A DNA stretch of 64,000 nt from NCBI GenBank assembly GCA_944381555.1, contig CALWLL010000002.1, forward strand, positions 1 to 64,000, given 5' to 3'. Below are positions 55,511 through 64,000 of the stretch, piece after piece. Source of the DNA: an uncultured Agathobacter sp. (lineage in GTDB: Bacteria > Bacillota > Clostridia > Lachnospirales > Lachnospiraceae). Both the position numbers and the translations under genes were made by a program. The notes under the pieces are model-generated. The model had not been told where the DNA came from. It saw only the letters and a program-made list of their open reading frames with translations, and ran no database searches. How positions within the stretch are numbered: the first letter of the stretch is position 1; each line of letters begins with the position of its first letter.

Positions 55511-58500
55511 TTATGCGTTCTCACCGGCATAAAGTGTTACAAGTTTCTTTAAGTGTTCGTAACGGTCTTTTGCGTTAGCTTCAGAACGGGCAAATAATTC
55601 AGCAGCTCTTTGTGGGTTAGCCTTAGCAAGTGATGCATAACGGTTTTCACCCTTAAGGAATTCCTGATAATCGCCTGTTGGCTCTTTGCTGTCTAAGATA
55701 AATGCATTCTTTCCGGCAAGTTTCAATTCCGGATTGAAACGGAAGTTATGCCAGTAACCAGCCTCAACAGCAAGTTTCTCTTCTGTCTGTGCTTTGCTCA
55801 TACCCTTCTTGATGCCATGATTGATACATGGAGCATAAGCGATAATGAGTGATGGTCCCGGATAAGCTTCTGCTTCCGCTAGAGCTTTTACCGTCTGGTT
55901 CATATCAGCACCCATAGAGATATGTGCAACGTATACATAGCCGTAGCTCATTGCAATACCTGCAAGGTCTTTCTTCTTTGTTTCTTTACCGGCTGCCGCA
56001 AACTGTGCGATAGCGCCTACCGGTGTAGCTTTTGAAGACTGTCCGCCTGTGTTTGAGTAAACTTCTGTATCGAATACCATAACATTGATATCTTTACCGG
56101 AAGCTAAGATATGGTCAACACCACCGAAACCGATGTCGTATGCCCATCCGTCGCCACCGAATACCCACTGTGATTTCTTAGCAAGGAAATCTTTCTCTTT
56201 TAAGATTTCTTTTGCTTTATCGCAACCGCAAGCCTCCAAAGCAGCTACTAATTTCTCGGTAGCAGGACCGTTTGTAACACCGCTTGCAAATGTGTCGTTC
56301 CATTCAGCGATAGCAGCTTTTACATCATCATTTGCTGTTTCTGCAAGAACGTCTAATTCAGCTTTTAATCTGTCACGGATTGCTCTCTGAGCAAGTAACA
56401 TACCATAACCGAATTCAGCGGCATCCTCAAATAATGAGTTAGACCATGCCGGTCCCTGTCCCTTCTTATTAACGGTATATGGTGTAGACGGTGAAGAGTT
56501 ACCCCAGATGGATGAACATCCGGTTGCGTTAGCAATGTACATTCTATCACCAAATAACTGTGTAATCAATTTAGCATACGGAGTCTCTCCACATCCGCCG
56601 CAAGCTCCTGAGAACTCAAGCAACGGCTGTTTGAACTGAGAACCTTTTACAGAAACGAGTCTGAATTTCTCGATAACTTCTTCTTTCTCTGGGAGAGTTA
56701 CTGCATAATCAAAGTATTTCTGTTCATCTGCATTTGCTTCAAAGTTCTGCATTGTAATAGCCTGAACCTTGTCCGGACATACGTTTACGCATGAGCCGCA
56801 GCCCGTACAGTCATAAGCAGAAACAACGATAGCAAATTTGTATCCAGGCATCTGCATTAAGTCTTTCATCTGCATGCCTTCCGGTGCATTTGCAGCTTCT
56901 TCTTCTGTCATGGCTACCGGACGAATTGCAGCGTGCGGACATACATAAGAACACTGGTTACATTCGATACATTTTGTTGCATCCCAAACAGGAACGTCTA
57001 CTGCGATACCACGTTTTTCAAATGCAGATGTACCGGAAGGTGTCTGTCCTATTTCGTATTTCTTAGTCACAGATACCGGAATTGTATTGCCTAACTGTGC
57101 ATTAACCTTAGACTGAACATTTTTAACGAACTCAATTGCATCAGCCGTTCCGTGTGTTCCGATTTCAGAACCAAGAACATCATCCGGGCAGTTCTTCCAG
57201 CTTTCCGGAACTTCAACCTTAACGTAAGCAGTTGCTCCGGCATCAATTGCGTCATGATTCATCTTAACAACGTCATCACCCTTCTTAGAATAAGAGCGTG
57301 TAGCTGCGTCTTTCATTAACTTAATAACTTCTTCCTCCGGAATGAGTTTTGTTAATGAGAAGAATGCTGACTGGAGAATTGTATTGATACGGTTTCCAAG
57401 TCCGATTTCTTTACCAATCTTAACACCATCAATGATGTAGAAGTTGATATTGTTTTCAGCAATATATCTCTTAACCTGTCCAGGAAGTTTTTCATCCAGC
57501 TCTTCTACTGTCCATGGTGTGTTGAAGAGGAATGTACCGCCCGGTACAAGGTCCTGAACCATGTTGTATTTGTGGATGTATGCTGTACAGTGGCATGCTA
57601 CAAAGTTTGCCTGTGAAATAAGGTATGTTGAGTGAATTGGAGTATGTCCAAAACGCAGGTGGGAAATTGTAACACCACCGGATTTCTTTGAGTCATAATC
57701 AAAGTATGCCTGTGCATACATATCTGTGTTATCACCGATAATCTTGATAGAGTTCTTATTTGCGCCTACCGTACCGTCAGCACCAAGTCCCCAGAATTTA
57801 CAGTTTGTTGTTCCGGCAGGAGTTGTAACCGGATTTTCTTTTACCTCAAGAGAAAGATTGGTTACGTCATCAATGATACCGATTGTGAACTCTTCTTTTT
57901 CTTCGTTTCTGTATACAGCGATAATCTGTCCCGGTGTCGTATCCTTAGAACCTAAGCCATAACGGCCTCTTGTTACCTTGCAGCCTTCGAATTTTGTTCC
58001 GCGAAGCGCAGCAACAACATCAAGATACAATGGTTCTGCATAAGCGCCAGGTTCTTTTGTTCTGTCTAAAACAGCGATAGATTTTACTGTATCAGGAATA
58101 GCGTCGATTAAAGCCTCCTTAACGAATGGTCTGTAAAGACGAACTTTAACAACACCGACTTTTTCTCCCTTAGATACTAAATAATCAACTGTTTCATCGA
58201 TTGTTTCACAAACAGAACCCATTGCGATGATAACTTTCTCAGCATCAGGAGCACCATGATAGTTGAACAATTTGTAGTTAGTACCAATCTTAGCATTTAC
58301 TCTGTCCATAGCTTCCTGAACTTTTGCAGGTAATGCATCATAAGTCTGGTTGCAGGCTTCTCTTGACTGGAAGAAAAGGTCCGGGTTCTGGGCAGATCCC
58401 ATTTCACATGGATGGTTTGGATTTAATGCATTCTTACGGAATTCGTCAATTGCATTCATATCTACCATATCCTTCAGATCTTCGTAATCCCATGTTTCGA

Positions 58501-59047
58501 TTTTCTGAATTTCATGTGATGTACGGAAACCGTCAAAGAAGTTAATGAATGGAACACGTCCTTCAATTGCCGCAATGTGGGCAACCGGAGTCAAGTCCAT
58601 AACTTCCTGTACGGATGATTCACAAAGCATAGCGCAACCTGTCTGACGGCAAGCCATTACGTCTGAATGATCACCGAAAATATTTAATGCATGGGTAGCT
58701 ACGCAGCGGGCAGATACGTTAAACACGCCCGGAAGTCTTTCTCCGGCAACCTTATAAAGGTTCGGAATCATAAGTAAAAGCCCCTGAGATGCCGTAAATG
58801 TTGTAGTTAAAGCACCTGCCGCTAAAGAACCGTGTACTGTTCCGGCTGCACCCGCTTCAGACTGCATTTCTGTTACCTGAACGGTCTGGCCGAAGATATT
58901 TTTTCTTCCGGCTGTTGCCCATTCATCTGTTGCTTCTGCCATTACAGATGATGGAGTAATCGGATAGATAGCTGCAACATCTGTGTAAGCATATGACACA
59001 TGAGCTGCTGCATGGTTACCATCCATAGTTTTCATTGAACGTTTCAT
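55511..59047 (-). CDS. nifJ: Pyruvate:ferredoxin (flavodoxin) oxidoreductase
   Basis: The 1178-residue single-chain PFOR converts pyruvate and CoA to acetyl-CoA and CO2 with ferredoxin reduction. It has the N-terminal pyruvate-binding domain (YTDVAAIYPITPSSVMAE), two 4Fe-4S motifs in CIECNQCSYVCPHAA and CTGCGSCVNVCP (about 690-760), and the thiamine pyrophosphate domain (GDGWAYDIGFGGVDHILASG, then DTEVYSNTGGQ). AGGAGGAATTACC precedes the ATG. It is the central acetyl-CoA source of a fermentative anaerobe. It ends in its own terminator. Confidence 0.98.
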   Translation of the reverse strand: MKRSMKTMDGNHAAAHVSYAYTDVAAIYPITPSSVMAEATDEWATAGRKNIFGQTVQVTEMQSEAGAAGTVHGSLAAGALTTTFTASQGLLLMIPNLYKVAGERLPGVFNVSARCVATHALNIFGDHSDVMACRQTGCAMLCESSVQEVMDLTPVAHIAAIEGRVPFINFFDGFRTSHEIQKIETWDYEDLKDMVDMNAIDEFRKNALNPNHPCEMGSAQNPDLFFQSREACNQTYDALPAKVQEAMDRVNAKIGTNYKLFNYHGAPDAEKVIIAMGSVCETIDETVDYLVSKGEKVGVVKVRLYRPFVKEALIDAIPDTVKSIAVLDRTKEPGAYAEPLYLDVVAALRGTKFEGCKVTRGRYGLGSKDTTPGQIIAVYRNEEKEEFTIGIIDDVTNLSLEVKENPVTTPAGTTNCKFWGLGADGTVGANKNSIKIIGDNTDMYAQAYFDYDSKKSGGVTISHLRFGHTPIHSTYLISQANFVACHCTAYIHKYNMVQDLVPGGTFLFNTPWTVEELDEKLPGQVKRYIAENNINFYIIDGVKIGKEIGLGNRINTILQSAFFSLTKLIPEEEVIKLMKDAATRSYSKKGDDVVKMNHDAIDAGATAYVKVEVPESWKNCPDDVLGSEIGTHGTADAIEFVKNVQSKVNAQLGNTIPVSVTKKYEIGQTPSGTSAFEKRGIAVDVPVWDATKCIECNQCSYVCPHAAIRPVAMTEEEAANAPEGMQMKDLMQMPGYKFAIVVSAYDCTGCGSCVNVCPDKVQAITMQNFEANADEQKYFDYAVTLPEKEEVIEKFRLVSVKGSQFKQPLLEFSGACGGCGETPYAKLITQLFGDRMYIANATGCSSIWGNSSPSTPYTVNKKGQGPAWSNSLFEDAAEFGYGMLLAQRAIRDRLKAELDVLAETANDDVKAAIAEWNDTFASGVTNGPATEKLVAALEACGCDKAKEILKEKDFLAKKSQWVFGGDGWAYDIGFGGVDHILASGKDINVMVFDTEVYSNTGGQSSKATPVGAIAQFAAAGKETKKKDLAGIAMSYGYVYVAHISMGADMNQTVKALAEAEAYPGPSLIIAYAPCINHGIKKGMSKAQTEEKLAVEAGYWHNFRFNPELKLAGKNAFILDSKEPTGDYQEFLKGENRYASLAKANPQRAAELFARSEANAKDRYEHLKKLVTLYAGENA

Positions 59048-59337
59048 GGTAATTCCTCCTAATATAAATTATGTTCAAATAATAAGTGACAAAATATATC
59101 CCACAAATTACGCAAGTATACAATGTCTTTACTATATAATATAGGAGTTTTGTCCTAAAAAATCAAGCGCTTTGGCGATTTCTTTTGTATTTTTACCAAT
59201 GCACACAGACATGCAGTTTAGAAATTTGAAAAACACTTGCAAAAATAAGATAATGCGTTAAAATAGATACCGGTGTCTATAAATAATAGGTAGAAACAGG
59301 TTTGCCTTTTCGGGCAGTTATAAATGGAGGACATAGC

Positions 59338-60978
59338 ATGATTGCAGCAAGCAACATTACTTTAAGACTTGGAAAAAAAGCACTTTTTGAAGATGTTAAT
59401 ATCAAATTTACAGAAGGAAACTGTTATGGATTAATCGGTGCTAACGGTGCAGGTAAATCTACTTTCCTGAAAATATTATCCGGACAATTAGAGCCTACAA
59501 ACGGCGATATCATTATTACACCGGGACAGCGTCTTTCTTTCTTACAGCAGGACCACTTCAAATATGATGAATTTACCGTATTAGATACAGTTATCATGGG
59601 TAATCAGCATCTTTATGATGTTATGAAAGAAAAGGATGCCATCTACATGAAGGAAGATTTCACAGACGAAGATGGTATTCGTGCCAGTGAATTAGAGGGG
59701 GAATTTGCTGAAATGGATGGATGGAATGCGGAATCGGATGCCGCAACCCTTCTAAACGGTCTTGGCATCGAAACAGACTATCACTACTCTGTCATGGCAG
59801 ACCTTCCGGGCGCTCTTAAGGTTAAGGTTCTCCTTGCGCAGGCATTGTTTGGCAACCCTGACATTCTGCTTCTCGACGAACCTACCAACCACTTGGATTT
59901 GGATGCGATTGCATGGTTAGAGGAATTCTTAATCAACTTTGAAAATACCGTAATCGTGGTTTCCCACGACCGTTATTTCTTAAACAAGGTTTGTACCCAT
60001 ATCGCAGATATGGATTATGGAAAAATTCAGCTTTATGCCGGAAACTACGATTTCTGGTACGAATCCAGCCAGTTAATCGTCCGCCAGATGAAAGAAGCCA
60101 ACAAAAAGAAAGAAGAAAAAATCAAAGAGCTACAGGAATTTATTTCCCGCTTCTCTGCGAATGCTTCCAAATCAAAACAGGCTACATCCCGTAAGCGTGC
60201 CTTAGAAAAAATCCAGTTAGATGAAATTAAACCATCCAGCCGTAAATACCCTTACATTGATTTCCGTCCACAACGCGAAATCGGTAATGAAGTTCTTACG
60301 GTTGACGGCATTTCAAAAACAATTGACGGAGTAAAAGTATTAGATAATATTTCTTTTATCGTAGGGCGCGAAGATAAAATTGCTTTTGTAGGCGGCAACG
60401 AACTTGCAAAAACCACGCTCTTTAAGATTCTCGCAGGAGAAATGGAGCCGGATGAGGGAACTTATAAATGGGGAATCACCACAAGCCAGGCTTATTTTCC
60501 TAAGGATAATACAGAAATCTTTGATACAAACGATTTAATCGTAGACTGGCTGACCACCTACTCCGAAATCAAAGACGCAACTTATGTTCGCGGCTTTTTA
60601 GGAAGAATGCTTTTTGCCGGCGAAGACGGGGTTAAAAAAATGCGTGTGCTTTCCGGTGGCGAAAAAGTACGTGTACTGCTTTCCCGTATGATGATTCAGG
60701 CAGCAAACGTTCTTATGTTTGACGAACCGACTGACCACTTAGATATGGAATCCATCACAGCTTTAAACAACGGCATGATAAAATTCCCGGGTGTTATCCT
60801 GTTTTCCTGTCGTGACCATCAGGTTGTGCAGACTACCGCAAACCGTATCATCGAATTTCTTCCGGATGGAAGCATGATTGACAAGATGACGACTTACGAC
60901 GAATACTTAGAAAATGATGCGATGGCTAGAAAACGTACTGTCTACAATATGACTGTTGAAGACAAAGACGAAGATTAA
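59338..60978 (+). CDS. ABC-F family ATPase (YbiT-like)
   Basis: The 546-residue soluble protein has two ATPase domains and no membrane part. The first is canonical (Walker A GANGAGKST, LLLDEPTNHLDLDAI). An ABC-F linker follows (residues about 245-310, rich in Lys/Glu). The second deviates: Walker A reads GGNELAKTT, the D-loop DEPTDHLD, and the H-loop FSCRDHQ. ABC-F proteins act on the ribosome; some give antibiotic resistance, but nothing here says so. GGAGG precedes the ATG at 59338. The 290-bp gap after PFOR shows no gene. Confidence 0.88.
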   Translation: MIAASNITLRLGKKALFEDVNIKFTEGNCYGLIGANGAGKSTFLKILSGQLEPTNGDIIITPGQRLSFLQQDHFKYDEFTVLDTVIMGNQHLYDVMKEKDAIYMKEDFTDEDGIRASELEGEFAEMDGWNAESDAATLLNGLGIETDYHYSVMADLPGALKVKVLLAQALFGNPDILLLDEPTNHLDLDAIAWLEEFLINFENTVIVVSHDRYFLNKVCTHIADMDYGKIQLYAGNYDFWYESSQLIVRQMKEANKKKEEKIKELQEFISRFSANASKSKQATSRKRALEKIQLDEIKPSSRKYPYIDFRPQREIGNEVLTVDGISKTIDGVKVLDNISFIVGREDKIAFVGGNELAKTTLFKILAGEMEPDEGTYKWGITTSQAYFPKDNTEIFDTNDLIVDWLTTYSEIKDATYVRGFLGRMLFAGEDGVKKMRVLSGGEKVRVLLSRMMIQAANVLMFDEPTDHLDMESITALNNGMIKFPGVILFSCRDHQVVQTTANRIIEFLPDGSMIDKMTTYDEYLENDAMARKRTVYNMTVEDKDED

Positions 60979-60986
60979 TTCACATA

Positions 60987-61020
60987 AATTCAGGGAGAGG
61001 CTTTTGCCTCTCCCTGAATT
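60987..61020. terminator. Bidirectional terminator between ABC-F and FliD-like genes
   Basis: AATTCAGGGAGAGGC (60987-61001) and GCCTCTCCCTGAATT (61006-61020) form a perfect 15-bp stem with a 4-nt loop between convergent genes. GTTTTA follows on the plus strand. Confidence 0.88.
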
Positions 61021-61023
61021 GTT

Positions 61024-62241
61024 TTAAACCGTTCCATTTAAAATGGTACCTGTATTATAATTATTTGCGTATTTTGCATCTTCTGTATAGGTATTTGATT
61101 TTGCGCTTTCCGTCTCCGCCTGATTTACTACCATTGCCGCCTTTACGGTGGCTTTATATACAAAAGACGTATTTCCAATCAACAATGACTTTGCCTCTGA
61201 CATATCTGCTTTCAGAAAGGCATCTTCATGAAACTGTAACGTATTGTCCTCCTCATCAATGGTAATGCCGATAGCGGCAAGTTCGTTCCTGTATCCGTCT
61301 GCAATACCCGTCATGGATGCAACGGCATTGGTAATACCTGAACTCTTTGCATTTTCTGCACTGATAATCAGATTATTATAATCTTCTATGAATGCGCTCA
61401 GTTCATCTAAAATAGCCTCGGTATCATAGTTTCCATCTAAATCCTGTCTGAAAAGCGTCCTGTTTTTATACAAATCGGTGCCTGTAGCCAAAAGATTGTT
61501 GGCGTCTTCTTTTACTTTTGCAATCGTACCTGCCGAATCTTTGGACGTGCTGCTTGTTTTATCAGAATCCTTTCCTGCGCCAAACGTGACCGTTGAAGAA
61601 ACCTTATCCGCTACCATTGTGTTGATTCGGGAGGCCTTCGCACCAATCTGGTATGCAAAAGAGCCGACTCCGCTAAATATACTCTTGATATCGGTAACTC
61701 TTGCTTCCATAAACTTCTCTTTATCAATCGAAAGGGAATAATCACTCTCACTGATTGTAATACCTATCTTAGAAAACATGTCCGCATAATTAGTTGCAGC
61801 ATTTACCATATTTGCGCCTGCTTTTGCAATGGATTCTGTTTCCGCAGAACCTACGCTTTCTATTGTGGCATTATAATCTTCAATAAAAGCATTTACTTTT
61901 TCATAAATTGCTTCCATATCATATTCGCCGTCCGCGTTCTTCTCAAACAGGCTCTTGCTTCCATACAAAGCCTGTGCGCTTTCCTTTAAACTGGCCGTTG
62001 CATTTTTTATTTCTGCAAGTGTCTGGTCTGAATCATCCGTATCATTTTTTGAATTTGTTTTAGAAGCATCTGCGTCATCCATCGCATAATATGCTTTCAC
62101 TAATTTGGAATAGGAACCATTTTGGATGCTTGCATAATCCGCAAGATTGATTCCATATAACCCTCCTGATGTGGAATCTGCTTTGTTTCCCAGACTTGAA
62201 AACAATGTATTTACTGAATCATAGCCGTTTATACCTGACAT
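61024..62241 (-). CDS. FliD-like tandem-repeat protein of unknown function
   Basis: The 405-residue protein has no signal peptide. A Gly/Ser/Asn-rich head (residues 1-60) is followed by two similar modules of about 135 residues. Each has a Leu/Ala-rich helix, a LFxxxxDGxYDxEAI turn, an AFIEDYN helix and a GITI...L...F...A..xxIKSI segment (about 95-230 and 250-390). The AFIEDYN and GITI-LxxDxxxFxxA patterns recall the C-terminal part of FliD, the flagellar cap. No flagellar gene lies nearby. AGGAG is correctly spaced to the ATG at 62241. Confidence 0.6.
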   Translation of the reverse strand: MSGINGYDSVNTLFSSLGNKADSTSGGLYGINLADYASIQNGSYSKLVKAYYAMDDADASKTNSKNDTDDSDQTLAEIKNATASLKESAQALYGSKSLFEKNADGEYDMEAIYEKVNAFIEDYNATIESVGSAETESIAKAGANMVNAATNYADMFSKIGITISESDYSLSIDKEKFMEARVTDIKSIFSGVGSFAYQIGAKASRINTMVADKVSSTVTFGAGKDSDKTSSTSKDSAGTIAKVKEDANNLLATGTDLYKNRTLFRQDLDGNYDTEAILDELSAFIEDYNNLIISAENAKSSGITNAVASMTGIADGYRNELAAIGITIDEEDNTLQFHEDAFLKADMSEAKSLLIGNTSFVYKATVKAAMVVNQAETESAKSNTYTEDAKYANNYNTGTILNGTV

Positions 62242-62270
62242 AAGCATTCTCCTTTCTTCTATCTATTCCT

Positions 62271-62948
62271 TTAGATATCCGGTATCTGCCAGTCAATCGC
62301 TTCCAATCCGTTGGAAGTTAAAAACGCATTGGTCTGGCTGAAGTGTTTGCATCCGAAAAATCCACGATATGCGGATAATGGACTCGGATGAGGTGCCTTT
62401 AATATCAAATGTTTTGGATTATTTAACATTGCCGCCTTACTCTGTGCCGGTCTTCCCCACAAGAGATATACTACCGGTCTGTCAATTTTGTTCACTTCAC
62501 GAATAATCGCATCCGTAAACTGTTCCCACCCTCTGTTTTGATGGGAATTTGCCTGATGTGCACGAACAGTAAGAACTGTGTTAAGCATCAGTACTCCTTG
62601 TCTTGCCCATTTCTCCAAGTACCCATTGTTTGGGATTTTGCACCCCAGATCGTCTTCCAGCTCTTTATAAATATTCTGCAAGGATGGCGGAATCTCCGGC
62701 TGGTCCGGGAGAACAGAAAAACAAAGCCCATGCGCCTGATGCACATTGTGATATGGATCCTGTCCAAGAATTACGACTTTTACTTCATGAAGCGGAGTAT
62801 AATGCAGCGCATTAAAAATATCATCCGCCGGCGGAAATACTGTAGTTCTTGCATACTCTTCCTTCACAAAATAATATAGTTCTCTATAATAAGGCTTCTT
62901 AAATTCCCCTTCCAAAGCCTTAGCCCAGTCATTGGTAAGCATTGCCAT
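62271..62948 (-). CDS. ung: Uracil-DNA glycosylase
   Basis: The 225-residue family 1 enzyme removes uracil from DNA. It has the catalytic water-activating motif VVILGQDPYHNVHQAHGLCF (about 58), the Leu-loop HPSPLSAYRGFFGCKHF (about 185) and FTDAIIREVN. Two ATGs (62948, 62942) are possible; neither has a strong ribosome binding site. It lies 29 bp upstream of the FliD-like gene. Confidence 0.96.
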   Translation of the reverse strand: MAMLTNDWAKALEGEFKKPYYRELYYFVKEEYARTTVFPPADDIFNALHYTPLHEVKVVILGQDPYHNVHQAHGLCFSVLPDQPEIPPSLQNIYKELEDDLGCKIPNNGYLEKWARQGVLMLNTVLTVRAHQANSHQNRGWEQFTDAIIREVNKIDRPVVYLLWGRPAQSKAAMLNNPKHLILKAPHPSPLSAYRGFFGCKHFSQTNAFLTSNGLEAIDWQIPDI

Positions 62949-63017
62949 AGTCTTTCACTTTCTATCTCGGCTGATTTTGCCGGATTCTTAAGTATTTTTA
63001 AATTAAATTTACCTTTT

Positions 63018-63788
63018 TTAATTTGAATCAAGTCTTACCGGCACGCCTCTCGCTGCCAGATATTCCTTTAAATCCTTAATCTCCAATTCTTTAAAATGGA
63101 ACAAAGATGCTGCTAACGCTGCATCTGCACACCCTTGTGAAAGTGCATCATAAAAGTGTTCCTTTCTGCCGGCTCCGCCGGAAGCAATTACAGGAACGGA
63201 CACATTTTGTGAAATCAATCTCGTTAGTTCAATGTCATAGCCTGCCTTTGTTCCATCTGCATCCATACTGGTAAGAAGAATCTCTCCCGCTCCCATTTTA
63301 TCTGCTTTCATGGCCCATTCGACAGCATCTAAACCTGTATCGATTCTGCCTCCATTTTTATATACATTCCATCCTTTTCCATCCGTACGTCTGCGGGCAT
63401 CAATAGCCACAACCACACACTGGCTTCCAAAGCGGTCTGCCGCGTCACTAATCAGCTTAGGGGAGTTAATTGCGGAAGAATTGATAGAAATCTTATCCGC
63501 GCCTTCTCTAAGCAGAACTTTAAAATCTTCTACAGAACGAATCCCACCTCCAACTGTAAACGGAATGAACACTTTCTCCGCTACACTGCGCACCATATCC
63601 ACAACTGTCCCTCTGTTATCCGAGGACGCCGTAATATCAAGAAAAACCAGCTCATCCGCACCGGCTTTGTCGTAGGCCGCCGCAATTAAAACCGGGTCTC
63701 CTGCATCAACCAAATTTACAAAATTCACACCTTTTACAACACGACCGCCGTTTATATCCAGACAAGGGATAATTCTTTTTGTAAACAT
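63018..63788 (-). CDS. hisF: Imidazole glycerol phosphate synthase, cyclase subunit
   Basis: The 256-residue TIM barrel begins [20 protein letters not shown] and carries the active-site aspartates in PCLDIN and [14 protein letters not shown], with two phosphate loops ([23 protein letters not shown]). With HisH it makes IGP and AICAR in histidine synthesis. It starts 1 nt after the hisH stop, so the subunits are translated together. Confidence 0.97.
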   Translation of the reverse strand: MFTKRIIPCLDINGGRVVKGVNFVNLVDAGDPVLIAAAYDKAGADELVFLDITASSDNRGTVVDMVRSVAEKVFIPFTVGGGIRSVEDFKVLLREGADKISINSSAINSPKLISDAADRFGSQCVVVAIDARRRTDGKGWNVYKNGGRIDTGLDAVEWAMKADKMGAGEILLTSMDADGTKAGYDIELTRLISQNVSVPVIASGGAGRKEHFYDALSQGCADAALAASLFHFKELEIKDLKEYLAARGVPVRLDSN

Positions 63789-63789
63789 G

Positions 63790-64000
63790 CTAACAACCTC
63801 CCTTAATCTGTGTAAAGTTCTTTAAGATAGCCAATCCTGTTTCACTGCTCTTTTCCGGATGGAATTGGCATGCAAATACATTATCCTTTTCTACTGACGC
63901 ATGGATGCATGTACTGTAGTCACACGTTGCTTTTACTATGGATTCATCGGAAGCTTTCAAATAATACGAATGTACAAAATATACGAATGGATTTTGTTTC
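63790..64000 (-). CDS. hisH: Imidazole glycerol phosphate synthase, glutaminase subunit (partial)
   Basis: This is the C-terminal 69 residues of HisH, cut by the window edge. It shows FVHSYYLKA and the triad His and Glu in CQFHPEKSS. The catalytic Cys lies outside the window. It is directly followed by hisF, its partner. Confidence 0.92.
   Translation of the reverse strand, partial: KQNPFVYFVHSYYLKASDESIVKATCDYSTCIHASVEKDNVFACQFHPEKSSETGLAILKNFTQIKGGC

Noticed and set aside
1-64000. tRNA genes, rRNA genes or CRISPR repeats
   Set aside because: Reading both strands of the gaps showed no cloverleaf-like sequence, no rRNA segments and no regularly spaced repeats.

Overview
The window looks like a chromosomal segment of a Gram-positive, anaerobic, low-to-moderate G+C Clostridia, most likely a Lachnospiraceae gut commensal. 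Supporting signs are the gene order tmcAL / ackA-DUF177-rpmF / plsX-acpP-rnc-smc-ftsY / ylxM-ffh-rpsP-khpA, a pyruvate:ferredoxin oxidoreductase, meso-DAP peptidoglycan genes, strong AGGAGG ribosome binding sites, and secreted proteins with Cys-pair repeats typical of that family. Most genes lie on the minus strand. No tRNA, rRNA, CRISPR array or prophage was seen.

Layout. 1-2.95 kb: rpsU, a frameshifted sortase-anchored surface protein and a HdeD-like membrane protein. 3-6.2 kb: alaS preceded by a 51-residue membrane protein and an IS1182-type transposase remnant. 6.2-10.1 kb: accessory genes (metallo-hydrolase, YczE-like membrane protein, lipoprotein, frameshifted CHAP protein). 10.1-27.2 kb: a long housekeeping block for translation, protein targeting, chromosome condensation and lipid synthesis (trmD-GNAT fusion, rimM, a two-subunit ABC exporter, khpA, rpsP, ffh, ylxM, ilvA, ftsY, smc, rnc, acpP, plsX, rpmF, DUF177). 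27.3-31.9 kb: ackA, tmcAL (with a short upstream ORF), aroB, rnhA. 32-36.6 kb: two XRE regulators flanking an unknown gene, a GGDEF protein and a MATE transporter. 36.8-43.5 kb: flavoprotein, ybaK, prfA-prmC-DUF1385, rpmE, rho (with a leader ORF). 43.6-46.3 kb, plus strand: malic enzyme, radical SAM protein, DUF4364 protein. 46.5-52 kb: flavin reductase, dapA-murE-dapF and a CBS/DHH pyrophosphatase. 52-55.4 kb: coiled-coil membrane protein, GNAT, glyA and a frameshifted small gene behind a cyclic-di-GMP-I riboswitch. 55.5-64 kb: PFOR, an ABC-F ATPase, a FliD-like tandem-repeat protein, ung, hisF and partial hisH.

How the genes work together: dapA, murE and dapF supply and use meso-diaminopimelate for the cell wall. 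plsX and acpP feed phospholipid synthesis. ffh, ftsY and ylxM form the SRP targeting route. prfA and prmC are a release factor and its methylase. PFOR and AckA belong to acetate-forming fermentation, but pta is not next to ackA here. The GGDEF enzyme and the c-di-GMP riboswitch are the two ends of a second-messenger circuit, although nothing in the sequence links them directly.

Most of the window is ordinary conserved core genome. The most notable signals are the c-di-GMP riboswitch with a visible terminator platform over a split gene, leader ORFs overlapping the starts of rho and tmcAL, three separate -1 frameshifts confined to accessory genes, the FliD-like duplicated protein, the TrmD-GNAT fusion, and a 26-bp SOS-like dyad at the left edge. 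I did not find a convincing new multi-gene system.
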